NCBI GenBank assembly: GCA_012861695.1
Contig: JAAOOA010000033.1
Span: 14,044,434-14,108,433, forward strand
Reading direction: 5' to 3'
Length of the DNA stretch: 64,000 nucleotides
From: Trematomus loennbergii
Lineage: Eukaryota; Chordata; Actinopteri; Perciformes; Nototheniidae
In this document: in pieces, positions 39,801 through 52,500 of the stretch
How the letters are laid out: every line of letters begins with the position of its first letter
Position numbering within the stretch: the stretch's first letter is position 1
Program-made: the position numbers and the translations under genes
Notes under the pieces: model-generated
The model's database searches: none
What the model was told of the DNA's origin: nothing
Seen by the model: only the letters and a program-made list of their open reading frames with translations

Positions 39801-42800
39801 TATGGAGCTGGAGGGCCGGTAGCCCCCCTGCCCCCCTCCTGCAGCAGGCTGTCCAGCTTGTTCTGGAAGTCCGGGTCGGCCAGCTCGGGCTGCTCCAGGT
39901 AGATGTCGGTGAAGCTGAGGGAGGAGGTGGAGCCCAGGCTGGAGGTGGTGGCCAGCGAGCAGCGGCTGGAGGTCAGAGACCCCCGACTGCTGCCCGACGA
40001 GCAGGACAGGGTGCTGGCCGACAGCCTGAGGGAGAGACAGCTAATTAATAAAACATTTTGCATGTTCCAGAACAGTTGTTATCAAGCGATGATGCAAGGT
40101 GTTTTTCAAGTTGTCAGGCAGTGGCCCAGAAGACAGTTTGTGTTTGCTATAATCCAGCATGCATCCACAATGGTTGAGGCTTTTGAGACCAATCCCAAAT
40201 AAGTGTTTGCGACACATCTGACTGGGCTCACCGCTTTTTGAGGAAGTTGTACAATTTTAAAAGTCTGTGGATACCGTGTTATAATTAGTTTATTAAAATA
40301 AAGTAACCTTTTTAAAGAAAATGTAGACCACAGGACTTCTTTATTTTTTTGTTTACTTTCTAAGAAAAAGTTTTAGGAAATGCAATCATATAAAGCCTGT
40401 GTGGATTCCTTGACAACCATCCTACATTCAGAGGTCATTCAAACAGAACATAACATACTGTACTTAATAGCTTTATATGCGTCTGAAAAATCCCTGATGA
40501 CATCCACGCTTTCAAATGTAATGTGTAACCAGGTTGTTTATGCTGTCACACTTGTAACAATGCTTTGGATACAAGCATCAACTTGACATAATTGCTTTAA
40601 ACAAATACATTTGATAGTTCCACAAACGGCATATTTCTCTATTTCACATTGAGTTTAGTGATAGGAAATGATGAGAAATAAAGAGGCTTTAGTGAAGACA
40701 ACAGAGTCAAAAGATACGTTTTAGGCAAGAAGAAGGAAGAAACATGAAGAAGAATAAGCAGAAAGCTACAGGCAGACTCTGTTTCCCACGCCTACTATAT
40801 ACCTCCCTGTCTGCTCACTCTTTTATTTGCCTTTCCATAATAAAAATAAAAAAATGTCACCCAAAATAATGCAGCTAAAACAGATCACAATAATTGTTAT
40901 AGTTATATCCTTTTAGTTTATGTATGCCTCCTATTAGTATATCTTATATATTCTGTAACGCATAAAACCCCCCTCTTCTCCTTAGCGTTCAGCACTTTGT
41001 AGATTGTTGCTTTTAAATGATATATTGTTTGTACTATATGCCTGTTATTATTTGTATGCATTATTATTTTGTTTTTATCTTTTTACTTGTATTACCTTTC
41101 TTATACTATGGTGTGTGATTTGTGTATTTTATAAATACATTTCATGATTTCTCTGTACAGCACTTTGGTATGGAGGTTTTAAAGTGCTTTACAAATAAAG
41201 CTGTATTGTATTGTATATCAAATAGCCTTTATGTATGGAATTGTATATAAAAAAACGTACCTGTCCAAAATGTAAGCTGTAATTGCACAACATGTTTGGC
41301 TATTTTGTCTTATTCTATATCTTAGCACAGCAGAAGAGATGTTCATTGCAATTTAAAACAAGTGGAGGGCCTAGGATAGAGCTTAGATATTGAGAGTGAT
41401 TCCTCCTGTAGCTGTGTATTAAAGCTCTGTAATGAAAGCAGAGAGGCTCGTTAGCGGAGACAGAGAAGACTTCCTGTCCTCCGGGGAGACGTTTGATGTT
41501 TCTCCAACCAGAAGGTTAGACGTGAACAGAAACAGAGTGAGGGAGATACACTTGCCTGAGGAGGAGACAGAGAGGACACTGGCAACTATTCACAATATCA
41601 CTGTTGAATTGAAACCGTCTGAGTGTAAAATATGAAACGATTCTGAAAAGAAGTACAGTTCTTACAGCTGCCTTGCGTCAGCGCATAACAATGTGATTCC
41701 CTCCCAGGGATGTTTATAATTGGGCTGGAAAGAGAGATTTGTGGCGAGAGCGCGAGTGAAATGAAAACGACGAGGAGAACAAAATGGCTTTCATCTTTTG
41801 CAAATGTTTGGTGATTAAACATTAAAATACTTCCATCGCGCCAAATGTTCTCAACCTCCCCTTCCCTTCAAAGCTCTGCTCTCTTCTCTGCCTGATTTGA
41901 ATCTAATGACTACATGTTTTCAGTCCATCATCTAATGGTCAACGACTTTGTGAGAAAATATGGTGAATTTAAGGAAGGCTAAATGTGATAAATGAAGGTA
42001 GGAAAAATAAAGCAAATAAAGCAAAACATGCTGATCTTTAAGTCAACAGATTTGTTTCTAAATGTTCCTTCATTAACTGTCTCTACTGTACTGACAATAA
42101 CAGTCCTAACTCTATAAACTAATGAACATTAGTTTTTTATTGGAGTTTTACGAGAAATATTCATTTTCAGATAAATGACTTGGTGCGTAAAATGTTAATT
42201 TTACGTAAAAGGATTAGGGACACATAAGAAACACTTGTTTGGGATGTGACCGAGAAACCAGAAATGACCAGAAATTTGTTCTGATTTTAATCTGAGAATT
42301 CTGAGAAAAAAAAGTCAGAATTTGAGTTTTTTAAATAATAAATTTATTTTCTGGAAATCTCAGAATTCTGACTTTTTTTTCTCCAGAATTCTGACTTTAA
42401 TCTCAGAACTGAAAAAAAATCACTTTTAGTCAAATCTCCAATGGAAAAGCAAATGTGGCCCATTCCTCTTCCGTAATTATTACAGATAGAAATGACTACA
42501 AAGATAAGACCTGGGTTGGAATGAATCTGAATTGTCCTTTAAGATATCGACAGCAGTAATGAGAGAAACTAACCCTTTGAGTTGAGTATGCAGGGATGTG
42601 GCTAGTCGGACCATCTCCTCCAGCTCTCGGACCAGTTTGTTCCTCTTGCAGTGGAGTCTCAGCCTGAAATGATACAAAAAAAAAATCAGTCAGTTACAGA
42701 CCTTCGGATTAAAAATAACTCTGTTTCTGAACAATTAAATTGTCTACAAATTGAAAACAACACTAATCTTATTCTTGTTGTGCTGCTCCCAGGCAGAACA

Positions 42801-45800
42801 TTGGTCACTTTCACATATATAAAATAAATAAATAATGGTTTGAGTCCTTGAAAAAGAGAACAATTATAACATGACAGCGGTGGTGATGTGTTCAGGCGTC
42901 ATGGGGAAAAGCCACTTTGTGTTCAGGGGACAGCGGTGTCATCTGTTTGAATAAGCTTTGTTCTGAGGAAAACATGAACAGCTGTTACTATGATCCATGG
43001 CTGGAGAGCAAACAGGCCAAAGAGGGGAAGCCTTTTATCAGGTTACACACTGCTGTCGGGGTGGGTATGTGTGTGTGCGTGCGTGCGTAAGTGCGTGCGT
43101 GCGTGCGTGTGTGTGTTTGACTGTTTCCTGTCTCATTTTTGGATCTTCTATAATGTAATCTCTGTGAGTGTTTCTTTTACTAATGGGAAACAAAGTGTGT
43201 GCGGACTGAAATGCATTTGGTCTACAGAGGAGGAGGGAGAAAAAGCCAGAATGGAAAGAAACAGAAATATTTTTAAGGGCGCTCATATTGTTTCTTAAAT
43301 GTTAACGAAGATCTCAAAAGATTGACTTGTGGGTTAGTCAATACAGTTATAAATCACAGTGCCTCCAAGTGTTAACGTATATTTCAGACTTTTAATGATG
43401 TTAAAAAGAACATTTTCAGATATTTGTTTTAAATAATAAACAAATTAAATAAATGAACATGCACCAGGAAACCTACACACTGCAGCCCGATGAGAAGTTT
43501 TTTGTTTTTTTTACTAGATACAAGCTCGTTTTCAGGACTGTTTGTGTGTTTTCAGACTGAGCTTTTTTGACATAAGCCTGCCTCTTCTGCTAGCACTGTG
43601 GTGTTTTTCAGAGAAGGGCAACTTGACATTTCTATAATGACCTTTCACACAATGTCCAGCAGAGCTTTGCCCAACTTGAATGGAGGTCTAATTGGCCAAA
43701 TATCTGATAATACCTGCATGGAGTCTTTTAAAACTTCTAAACAAATGAAAGTGTTTGCTGCACTCAAAACTTGGATTCATCTTCAGGAAATCCTAAGCAT
43801 ATTTCTTCTTCATCTTTGTGTGTGTGTGCGTGTGTGCGTGTGTGTGTGCGTGTACGTGTGCATGTGTGTGTGCGCGGACTACAAGAGGTTCCTTTTGTGA
43901 GCAGGCCCTGCAGCCTCTCAGGTTTCCGGAACAGGAGAAGACACACAAAGAGAGACAGAGCTCAGGTAGAGTCTGACCTGAAGCCTGAATAATAAGAGTC
44001 CTGTTGGGGGGGGGGGGGGAGAGAGAGAGGGATCTTGATGGTTCTGGTCTGCTGCTATTTAGGAAAAGTGAGAGTGATACAAAACTACAGAGAGGGAGGA
44101 AGTGAGAAGGACATATGTTGAAGAGCAGGAACAGAGAGAACATGGAGGAATAAAAGACTAAAACACTGGAAATAGAGAGGTAGAGACGAAGCAGAGGAAA
44201 GGAGATAAGGAGATAGGGATCGGACAGGGGTGGAAACAAGGAAAAGAGAGAGACACGCAGAGGAGACAAAGAGAGTTGACAAGGAAAAGTAAGGAGACAA
44301 GGAAGAAAAAACAAAGAAAACAAAAAAAGGAGATGAGACAAGGAGAGGAGAGGACAAATGGGAGAAGAGGCATGAGAGAGAACAATGAGAGGGGGATGGA
44401 GAGAGGACAAGGGACAAGGAGAGGAAACAAAGAGGAGACGAGATGAGACTTAAAAATAAATAGGAAAAGAAAGTAGAGGAGACAAAGAGGGTAGACAAGA
44501 GAAAGAAAAGAAGACAGGAGAGGAGATGAGAAGAAGAAAAGGAGCAAACAAGACAGGATATAAGACAAGGAGAGGAGAGGAAACAAGGGAGAAGGGGGCA
44601 GGAGAGTTCAAGACAAGGCAAGGAGTTGAGAGGAAATAAAAAAAAGGAGAGGAGTAGAGGAAACAAAGATATGATGAGACAAGGAGATTAGACAAAGAGA
44701 GGAAAGGAAGATGGGAGAAGAGGAAAGGAGAGAAAACAAGGAGAAGGGGGGACAGGAGAGGAGAGGTTACAAAAGAGGAGAGGAAATCAAAAAAGAGACG
44801 AGATGAGACGAGAAAGAAGAAATAAGAAGAGGAGAGGAGGGGAGAGTGGACAAGAAGAGGCAACCAGAACAGAAGAGGAAACAAGTAGAGGAAAGGAGAC
44901 GAACGAGAGAAACAAGGAAAGGAGAGGAGTGTCATGCTCATCTCTAACTGTTCATAATCATCAGGGAGGTTTGACGTCTCTGAAGGTCTGAAGGTCAGAG
45001 GAGTCAAACAGCAGCAGAAGGTCAGTCACTTCATCAGCAGAGGAGACGATAATGCCTCCTCAGTGCTGTCAGCGCCTCCTCTAACCTTCTCCAGAGAGTC
45101 AGAATAAACACACAGAAACTCTGCTGCAGCTGCTCCTGCCGTCACCGCTCCTGTCAGACAGAGATGAGGGCTGTACAGTTTATGAAAATAACTAATTTAG
45201 GTAACATTGACTGATATTGTAATTGCAATAGGATAGGAGGGAATGAAACTTACTCACAATATGATTAAAAACATGATAAAAATGATAATAACGTCATGTT
45301 TTTGGAGGATCTTTAACAAACAAGGATTAGTTATAAAGTGTGTAGAACAGAGTTTGAAGGCCAGTGTTTCTCTGCAGGCCCACAGTGCTTCATTTTCACA
45401 AATGTTGCCTTTACTAAATATTGTGTTTTGGTACTAGTCCGTATTTCAATTTCCATAACTTTTGATTAACTGTGTGTCCTTAAAGAAGACAGATGTATTT
45501 AGTTCTCTCCTCCTACCCTCCTTTGTGTGTATCATTATTTATTGTGTTCATGTTTACAATACTCCTTAAACGCCATTTTATAATGTGTTTCCACTGCACT
45601 ATTTCTCAATGCTCTAATGTCTTTCATTTTTGTCAAGCACTTTGAATTGCCTTGTGTTGAAAGGTGCTATATAAATAAACGTGCCTTGCCTTGCCTTACA
45701 TGTACATTACAGATTTTGATAATTATCGGTAAATAAAGTATTTCATGTGTAATAAACTCCTGCCCCCCCCCCCCCACCTCTCGGTCAGGGCCTTGCTCTG

Positions 45801-48800
45801 GTTGTCTCTGGCCGCCTGCAGGTCTCTCTCCAGACGTTTCTTCTCAGACTCCAGCTTCTCCTTGTCGTTGGGCTGCATGCGCTGGCGGGGGCTGACGTAC
45901 TGCAGCTCCTTCAGCAGCTCCTCTTTCTCGTTGATGAGGATGAGGCGGTCCCGCTCCGGGTCCAGCAGCCCCGGCCACGCCTCGCTGTCCAGTTGGCGAT
46001 CTGCACCTCGATGGTGGCGATCCTGGAGGAGGAGGAGGAGGAGACGTTTAATGAACATTTGACTTATATACTCAATAATACACACAGAGACACATACAGT
46101 CATCCAGCAGCAGACACGTTCTCTCTACTAGCTGCAATGGACAGAATATTTGTACTGTTGTCATATATTCATCCATTTTGAATTATTGTAAAGGGTCCTT
46201 GGGTTTAATGAAAGACACTTTATAAATCAAAGTTATTATTATTATTAGGATTAGAAGTCTAGTTTACCAGACTAGACTTACACCGGTGTCCAAATGTGTG
46301 TGTAGACTGCTATTTTTATATATTCATTTTTGTAGCTTCCATTTTTGTATGTATGTATATATACATACGTGTATATATATTTGTATATATTCTTATTCTT
46401 GGGGCCATAGAGAAACAGAATGTCGATCTCCCTGTTTGTATCACACATAATAAAGTTGACTTTGACTTTTAACTCTAGCCATCAATTAGCTCTTTGGAAG
46501 AACACAGACAAAACAGTTTTCATAGATAATTACAGTTCTGTAAAGAAGTATTCGACCTTGAAACTGTATGATCAAACAACCCTTTGCTACAAATCCTCTT
46601 CTCTTTACAGTGTTTATCTTGAGCAAATTCTCTTAGATGCTTAACGCTCAGGAGAACGACAGCAGATTAGTGAGCTGGTCAAATAACAAAATCACACAGA
46701 GCTTTTGCAAATCTGAATCCATACCAAATTAAACACCAATTATAAAGGTTTCATTCATTCAGGTTAAGGCATTCCTTGACATAAAATCTTGCAAACAGAT
46801 ATATTTTAATTTTTTCAATAGATTTGATGCGCACCTTCTCTTGGCCTCCTCGTACTGCAGACTCACACGAACCTTCTCTGCCAGTTTGTTGGTGCTGGTC
46901 ATGAACTACACACAAACAATGACACAATGGACGTTTTACACACATCAGTTTATAAAACAATATTCAGGATCATCCTTTAATAAAGCAAACGTACCAAGAC
47001 AACATTGTAAATTGCTCATTACAGGACATAATTATGATGCAACATTTAGTTTAGTCTAGTTTTTCCAAAACCTAGATTGTTCAAGAATGTTTTGTATAAA
47101 AAAATAAGTCAAATCAAGTCTGGGGCGACATAGCCATTATCTTCCAACAGGTAATAGATAACAATGTTCAGGGGCATGTTCTCTAGTAAGTCAATACATA
47201 AAAAGTCCTTGCACTCAGATTGATGGATAGCCTGTCTTTTAAAAGGTCGACTTGGTGTCCATATTTTATTGTCTCTTGGAAAAAACTGCCCTAAGATGAA
47301 TGCTAACACCTGGGGGACTATACCTTATGTTGTGCTGATAACTGCAAAACTTCAAAACTTCAAAACCGACTGTGTGACCTCTCTGAAAGCTGTATCTCGT
47401 GTGAAGTAAAAACTGACATCCTAATTGTTTTTGGAATTTATAAAAAATGGGGACATTGCAGAAGCTATGGAAGGTTAAAGTGAATAGCCTAAACTACTGT
47501 GAGGGAATGTTGAATATGGTTAATCTATTTGGAGAATTGTAAGCACTCTGTTTGTGGATGGGCTTTTATTGTATTTCTGTTGAATTTGTCAATTTGCAAA
47601 TGTAATTATATTCTTGGTCTGTACTTTAAACTGATTTCTAGTAACTGCACACTTTTTATTTTTATTTTAGAATTATTTTGTAATCTGCCATATGTCTAAT
47701 GTTGGGGAATATTCGGTTGTGTTTGTGTCATGTGATAAATGTAAAAAATCATAAAAATACATGTTTAAAAACCTAAATAAAACTGACATCCTCTCTGGGA
47801 CTCACCTCAGCGGGGATGTCGGTCTGCGAGCCGGCGTCGGAGTACAGCCGCGGGATGCACAGCTCGGAGTTAGCGAGCGAGGGACTGCTGCCCCACAGCT
47901 CCTGCTGAGAGCCCGAGTCCAGCTGGAAACTGTCCTTCAGCACCGCCAGTTTCTACGGCAACAAGAGATAAAACAAGAGCTGCTGCAGATTACATGGAGC
48001 AAGGATCAGAAGGAGGGAGAAACTGGCACATCGGGGTGAGAAACTACACAAGGAATAGGAGACAAGGAAGTGATTAAGGACAGAAAAGAGTTATATAAAG
48101 TAACAATACAGTACTGCTTTCAGAAGGGCTGCACACGATGGAAAAATGTGATTATACCAAATGATATTGCAATTGCGATATGTTTCGGGACACTAGGAAA
48201 TTATCTTTTTTTTTAAACAATATTCACATTCAATGGCAAATATTTTAAAATCATCAATGTGATTTTGGTTTGACAAAAGAACCAAACATATATTTTTTTT
48301 AAGACCGTTTGTAGTCTTATTGAGATACAGTACTTTCCCGTATTTAGCCTTTGACAAATATTGCGTTTAATAAGATTTGGATAGTCCATATTGCGATTTT
48401 AATAAAAGTTTATATAAACGATTATTTTTGCAATTCGAGTATAATGAAACTAAGATTATATATAATTAAGATATGAAGTGAGTGATTGAATGCAGTGGGA
48501 TTAGGGCATCAAACTATATTATGACACCTTTCTGAACATTTTGTCCTTTGCATTCTAATCTCTCGTTTGATCATCTAGGAATTGAAGCTTCTAGGAATCA
48601 ACCTTGAACTACAAAGTGACGTTTGTACTGCTAACTGTACAGAGGCATTCAGTGAGAGCTCCACCAAGAGCACCGGCGAAATGACAGAGCTGTAAATAGC
48701 GTTAAAAGCGACCTCCTGTGTGTTCGCTGCATGTTCCCGGTGTGTTTGTGGAGCAGCAGCAGAGACGCTGCCACAGTCATACTTTCATCTTTTACAGCCG

Positions 48801-49495
48801 TGATGAATATCTTATATACTCCACTCGGCGGCTGCTTCTGAAGCATGCTGTGGAACGCACCTTATCTTTGCTTTTCAAAGGGGGCGTGAAAATAACATTA
48901 CCACCTTTTGATCGTGGGAGTGTTTAAGTATTTAGATAATGCCTTAACAGCATCTTAGTTTAAATACAAAGCTCTCCATGGCTGTTATACAGACCCGAGT
49001 GGCATCCAGAGATAAGTGTTTACATTTGAATTTGAAAGATTTCATTACACAGAAATCATCTACCTTTTTCTCTAAGGGTTCTGGGAAAAAAACAGCAGAT
49101 GCAGTTTTATTTTAATTGAGCAGCTGCTAGATTTTTTTCCCCCATTTCAAACATTTGTATCACTTTCCATGTGCCAGACAAAGTGAATCCACATCATTTT
49201 TATTTAACCGATTCTCCTCATTTTCTGCAGCAAGTAGATATATATGTACATATCAAATAATATATTCCTACACTAGAAAACCACAAATATTTAGATTATT
49301 ATCACCTGAGACGCAGGGCAGCTGCACATTCCCAACATTGAGAGCTTTGGTATTTTTGCTTGAAAATTGAGAGAGACAATTAATAGATCGTCAAATTTGA
49401 TTGATTTGTTTTGACTAATGGTATCGGCTCAGTTTAAAGTGAAGCTGTCAGTGAGGTCTGTTAGCAGGAATACAGATCTCTCCATTTCTCTTTTG

Positions 49496-49531
<36 letters not shown>

Positions 49532-52500
49532 CTGTCGGCTGCAGATGGCGAGGGGGAGGAAGGGGGAGAGATGGGAGGCAGACTATGTTTTCTTGAACAC
49601 ATTTTCCTCACTCTAACTTTAAACAAATATGAGCCAAACGACTCTGCAAACAGGATTGCCTGAAAAAACCTGATATTTTCAATCTTTAAGAATGTATATG
49701 CGGCTGATGGAAAATTGTCACCACTGGGAGTTTTCATTTCAGTCTAAAGTCTCAAATGTAAGTCGGAAATGCTTAAAACTAAGATTTATAGACATTTGAT
49801 ATGTTCTACCCTTTAATATGCAGGCGTGTTTTTGCCTGGAGCATCAAAGAATATCTGCCCTGATCAAACACATTGCAAATGTTTTCAAGACAGATATCAA
49901 AAATGTATCCTAGAGGCATTATAATGATGAATAACGGTGTATTAGCAACCAAGAACCAATTAGTGGTGGTTTGCCATTTTCTGCATGAGAGCCAAAAATC
50001 TTATTTTTACAACAAGTTTTTGTGAAGTCTCCGCTCCCCTTACACCTGCAGCTTGTCACATCATTTCATTTTAATAGAGTCTGCAGTCATGGTGGAAATA
50101 CGGAGTAAACACTGCACTGCGATGCTGTCACACACGATAAAGGACAGTAGAGAAGCAAAGGAGGGTTTGGAGTTATAAAAGTCAAACACCTTTTGTTTGT
50201 CGCAGAGAGCAGTGAAGAGGAGGATAGACACATTTTCATTCATGCAAATAAAGCATATTGGACCTTGACCTTAAAGTCACCATGCAGCAGAACTATGCAG
50301 TTTTGCAAAGAAGGATTTGCTGCTTTTCTCTTTTATATCATTGGAAATCAGCTGGTTTTGGATATATTGTCAGTCAAAGCGAGGCATTTAAAGATGCACA
50401 TTGGGCTTTAAAATAAGAAATAATTGTCACTTCTTTTGATATTTTATAGACAAAATTATTAACCGAAAACACAAAAGATAGAAATATGACAATAAAGATG
50501 ATATGTAGGTGCAACCAAACGTTGCATAATTGTTTCCAAACTCAAACTGGTGTCTGACTACAGTGCCACCTGAAATACCAGAACTGACAAAAACATAAAT
50601 ACTAATTCACCCTCAAATAATTAAATAGTTTTGGTTCTCCCTTTCTATAATAATGAACAATTTGCACATACTGTACTCAAATATTGTAGCATATAACTCA
50701 CAGGATACATTTGATTTTGAATTAAAATCTGTATAAAGTAGACTATCCTTATATGATTCTGTCCCATTAGTAGATTAGTATTCTAATTTATTCTGTATAT
50801 TTTATAGTGTGTAAATACTCTTCTGAATATGTATTTTCTATAGTGTGAATATGTGTATTTTATTCTATTTTTAAGACATTTTGTAGTTCTTTTTTTTTCT
50901 TTTTCTTGACGACATGCTGCTTTGACAAAACAATTTCCAAAAATTAGGATAAATAAATTATCAATCCATCTATCTATCTGAATTTCCCCAAGGGGATAAA
51001 TAAAGTTCCATCTTATCTAATACCCACTCAGAGTTTAAACCACATGAGCAGCAACAAAATGAAACTTCAGCATTGTTAAATGTTGCTGCCGTCGGCTAAA
51101 TAGTTTTCACTTTGGAGAAAACACTGAAACTGATCCCCACAAACACAAAGCTTCTTCTCCCGAGTGAAGCTGACAGGAAGCTCTGAAGCAGCCTCAGCTA
51201 CTGCGGGTCCCTAAATCTGTTTTACTGCATGTGGCCCTTTTCTCACAGCAATATAATGTGAAGTGTTTTAACATTAAGACTCTCCTGAGGGTCGTCTCGA
51301 GGCCTCGTCTCAAGGCCTCGTCTCCTCGCCTCACACAGCCTCGCTTCGTACTCCACCTTCATTTCCTATTCCTCCTCTTCTTCACAAACCACTGCCTGCC
51401 ACAGCGTTTGAAGATGAGTGATACGCTGCAGCTCACTGCACAGAGCATCTGGAGGTTATTCAGTCAGAGCCTTTCAATCCTGCTACTTTCCACATTACAG
51501 TCTATGTATTTTATGGCAGGGAATTATATTGATAAATGACATGACACTAGATATCGCCATAGATTTTGGATATCGTAATTTTTTTCCTAGTAAAATGATG
51601 TCATGTTCTAAATGTACCTTTGCTGATATTTGCCCTTACATGATTGGTCATTAAATCCATGTTGCTAATGATTATTTCAGAAATGTATGTTTAATATCGT
51701 CGCTAGTTTGATAGAGATAATTGGTAAAAACACATTGGGATATTCAATATTTGTCATATCACCATTCCCTAATCCATCCATCCACTTCTTGCACTATTTC
51801 TATATTATTTGTATTTACATAGTTGCACATCCCAAAACATTCTCTTGCATTATTTGATCTGTTTTATTTGTTCTATGTCCTATATATTCACGTTGCACTG
51901 TTGAAGGAGTTTTCCATTGCCATATCTACGCTGTAGCTACTGTGCACATGACAATAAAGCTTTGAATATTGAATGGGACTCATTTATACACCCCATATTT
52001 GCTTGTCTATTCCGATAAAAGACAAGCTGTTTTTCTAAGGAACACTATAAACTGTCTTTTATGGTCAACTACGGTAATGTTAAAAACAACGAGTAGCAAA
52101 GTGACCTTGTAGCAGTTGTTCGAAAAGTTGTGAAGTTTTCTATAAAAGGGCCTAAAAACACTTCTACTCTGTAGTAAGCAAGTAATATGAAATTCCTTTC
52201 TTTTGTGGGAATATGCACATTGTGATGAAGTCTGGCTGAGATTTCTGACATGATCCACGTGGCTCTCTGTATCACATGTCAGTATTTGGAGTTCCTGTCT
52301 CCTCTTTCCTTTCTTCTTTTGTTCATCAAAGAGTTGATACTGGAGCTGATCAACTCAACATCCTGCCTTCAGCGACCTTTAAACAATGCTAAGCTTTTAC
52401 ATCAGCAAGCCATTTGTACTGAAGTTTATTCTTCTCGTGTTCGAGTTCAGGTCATTTGTCTCAGTCCGTTACAAAAGAAAATGTAAATGACGAGAAATCG

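Larger units (their letters stand above)
40026..42573. other. WWC1 intron 10
   Basis: About 2.5 kb with an L2-like tail (41150-41216) and a minisatellite-like AATTCTGA block (42287-42410). No exon recognised. Confidence 0.55.

Noticed and set aside
39415..39822. 135-codon plus-strand open frame
   Set aside because: Antisense shadow of WWC1 exon 11, which is GC-rich and matches KIBRA on the minus strand.
42287..42410. Regularly repeated palindromic words resembling a CRISPR array
   Set aside because: Repeats are short and irregular, spacers are low-complexity, and the host is a vertebrate.
43793..45007. Open frames of 142-205 codons on the minus strand, Leu/Ser/Phe-rich
   Set aside because: They read the pyrimidine strand of the polypurine tract; composition keeps stops rare, several frames overlap, and no domain or start context supports them.
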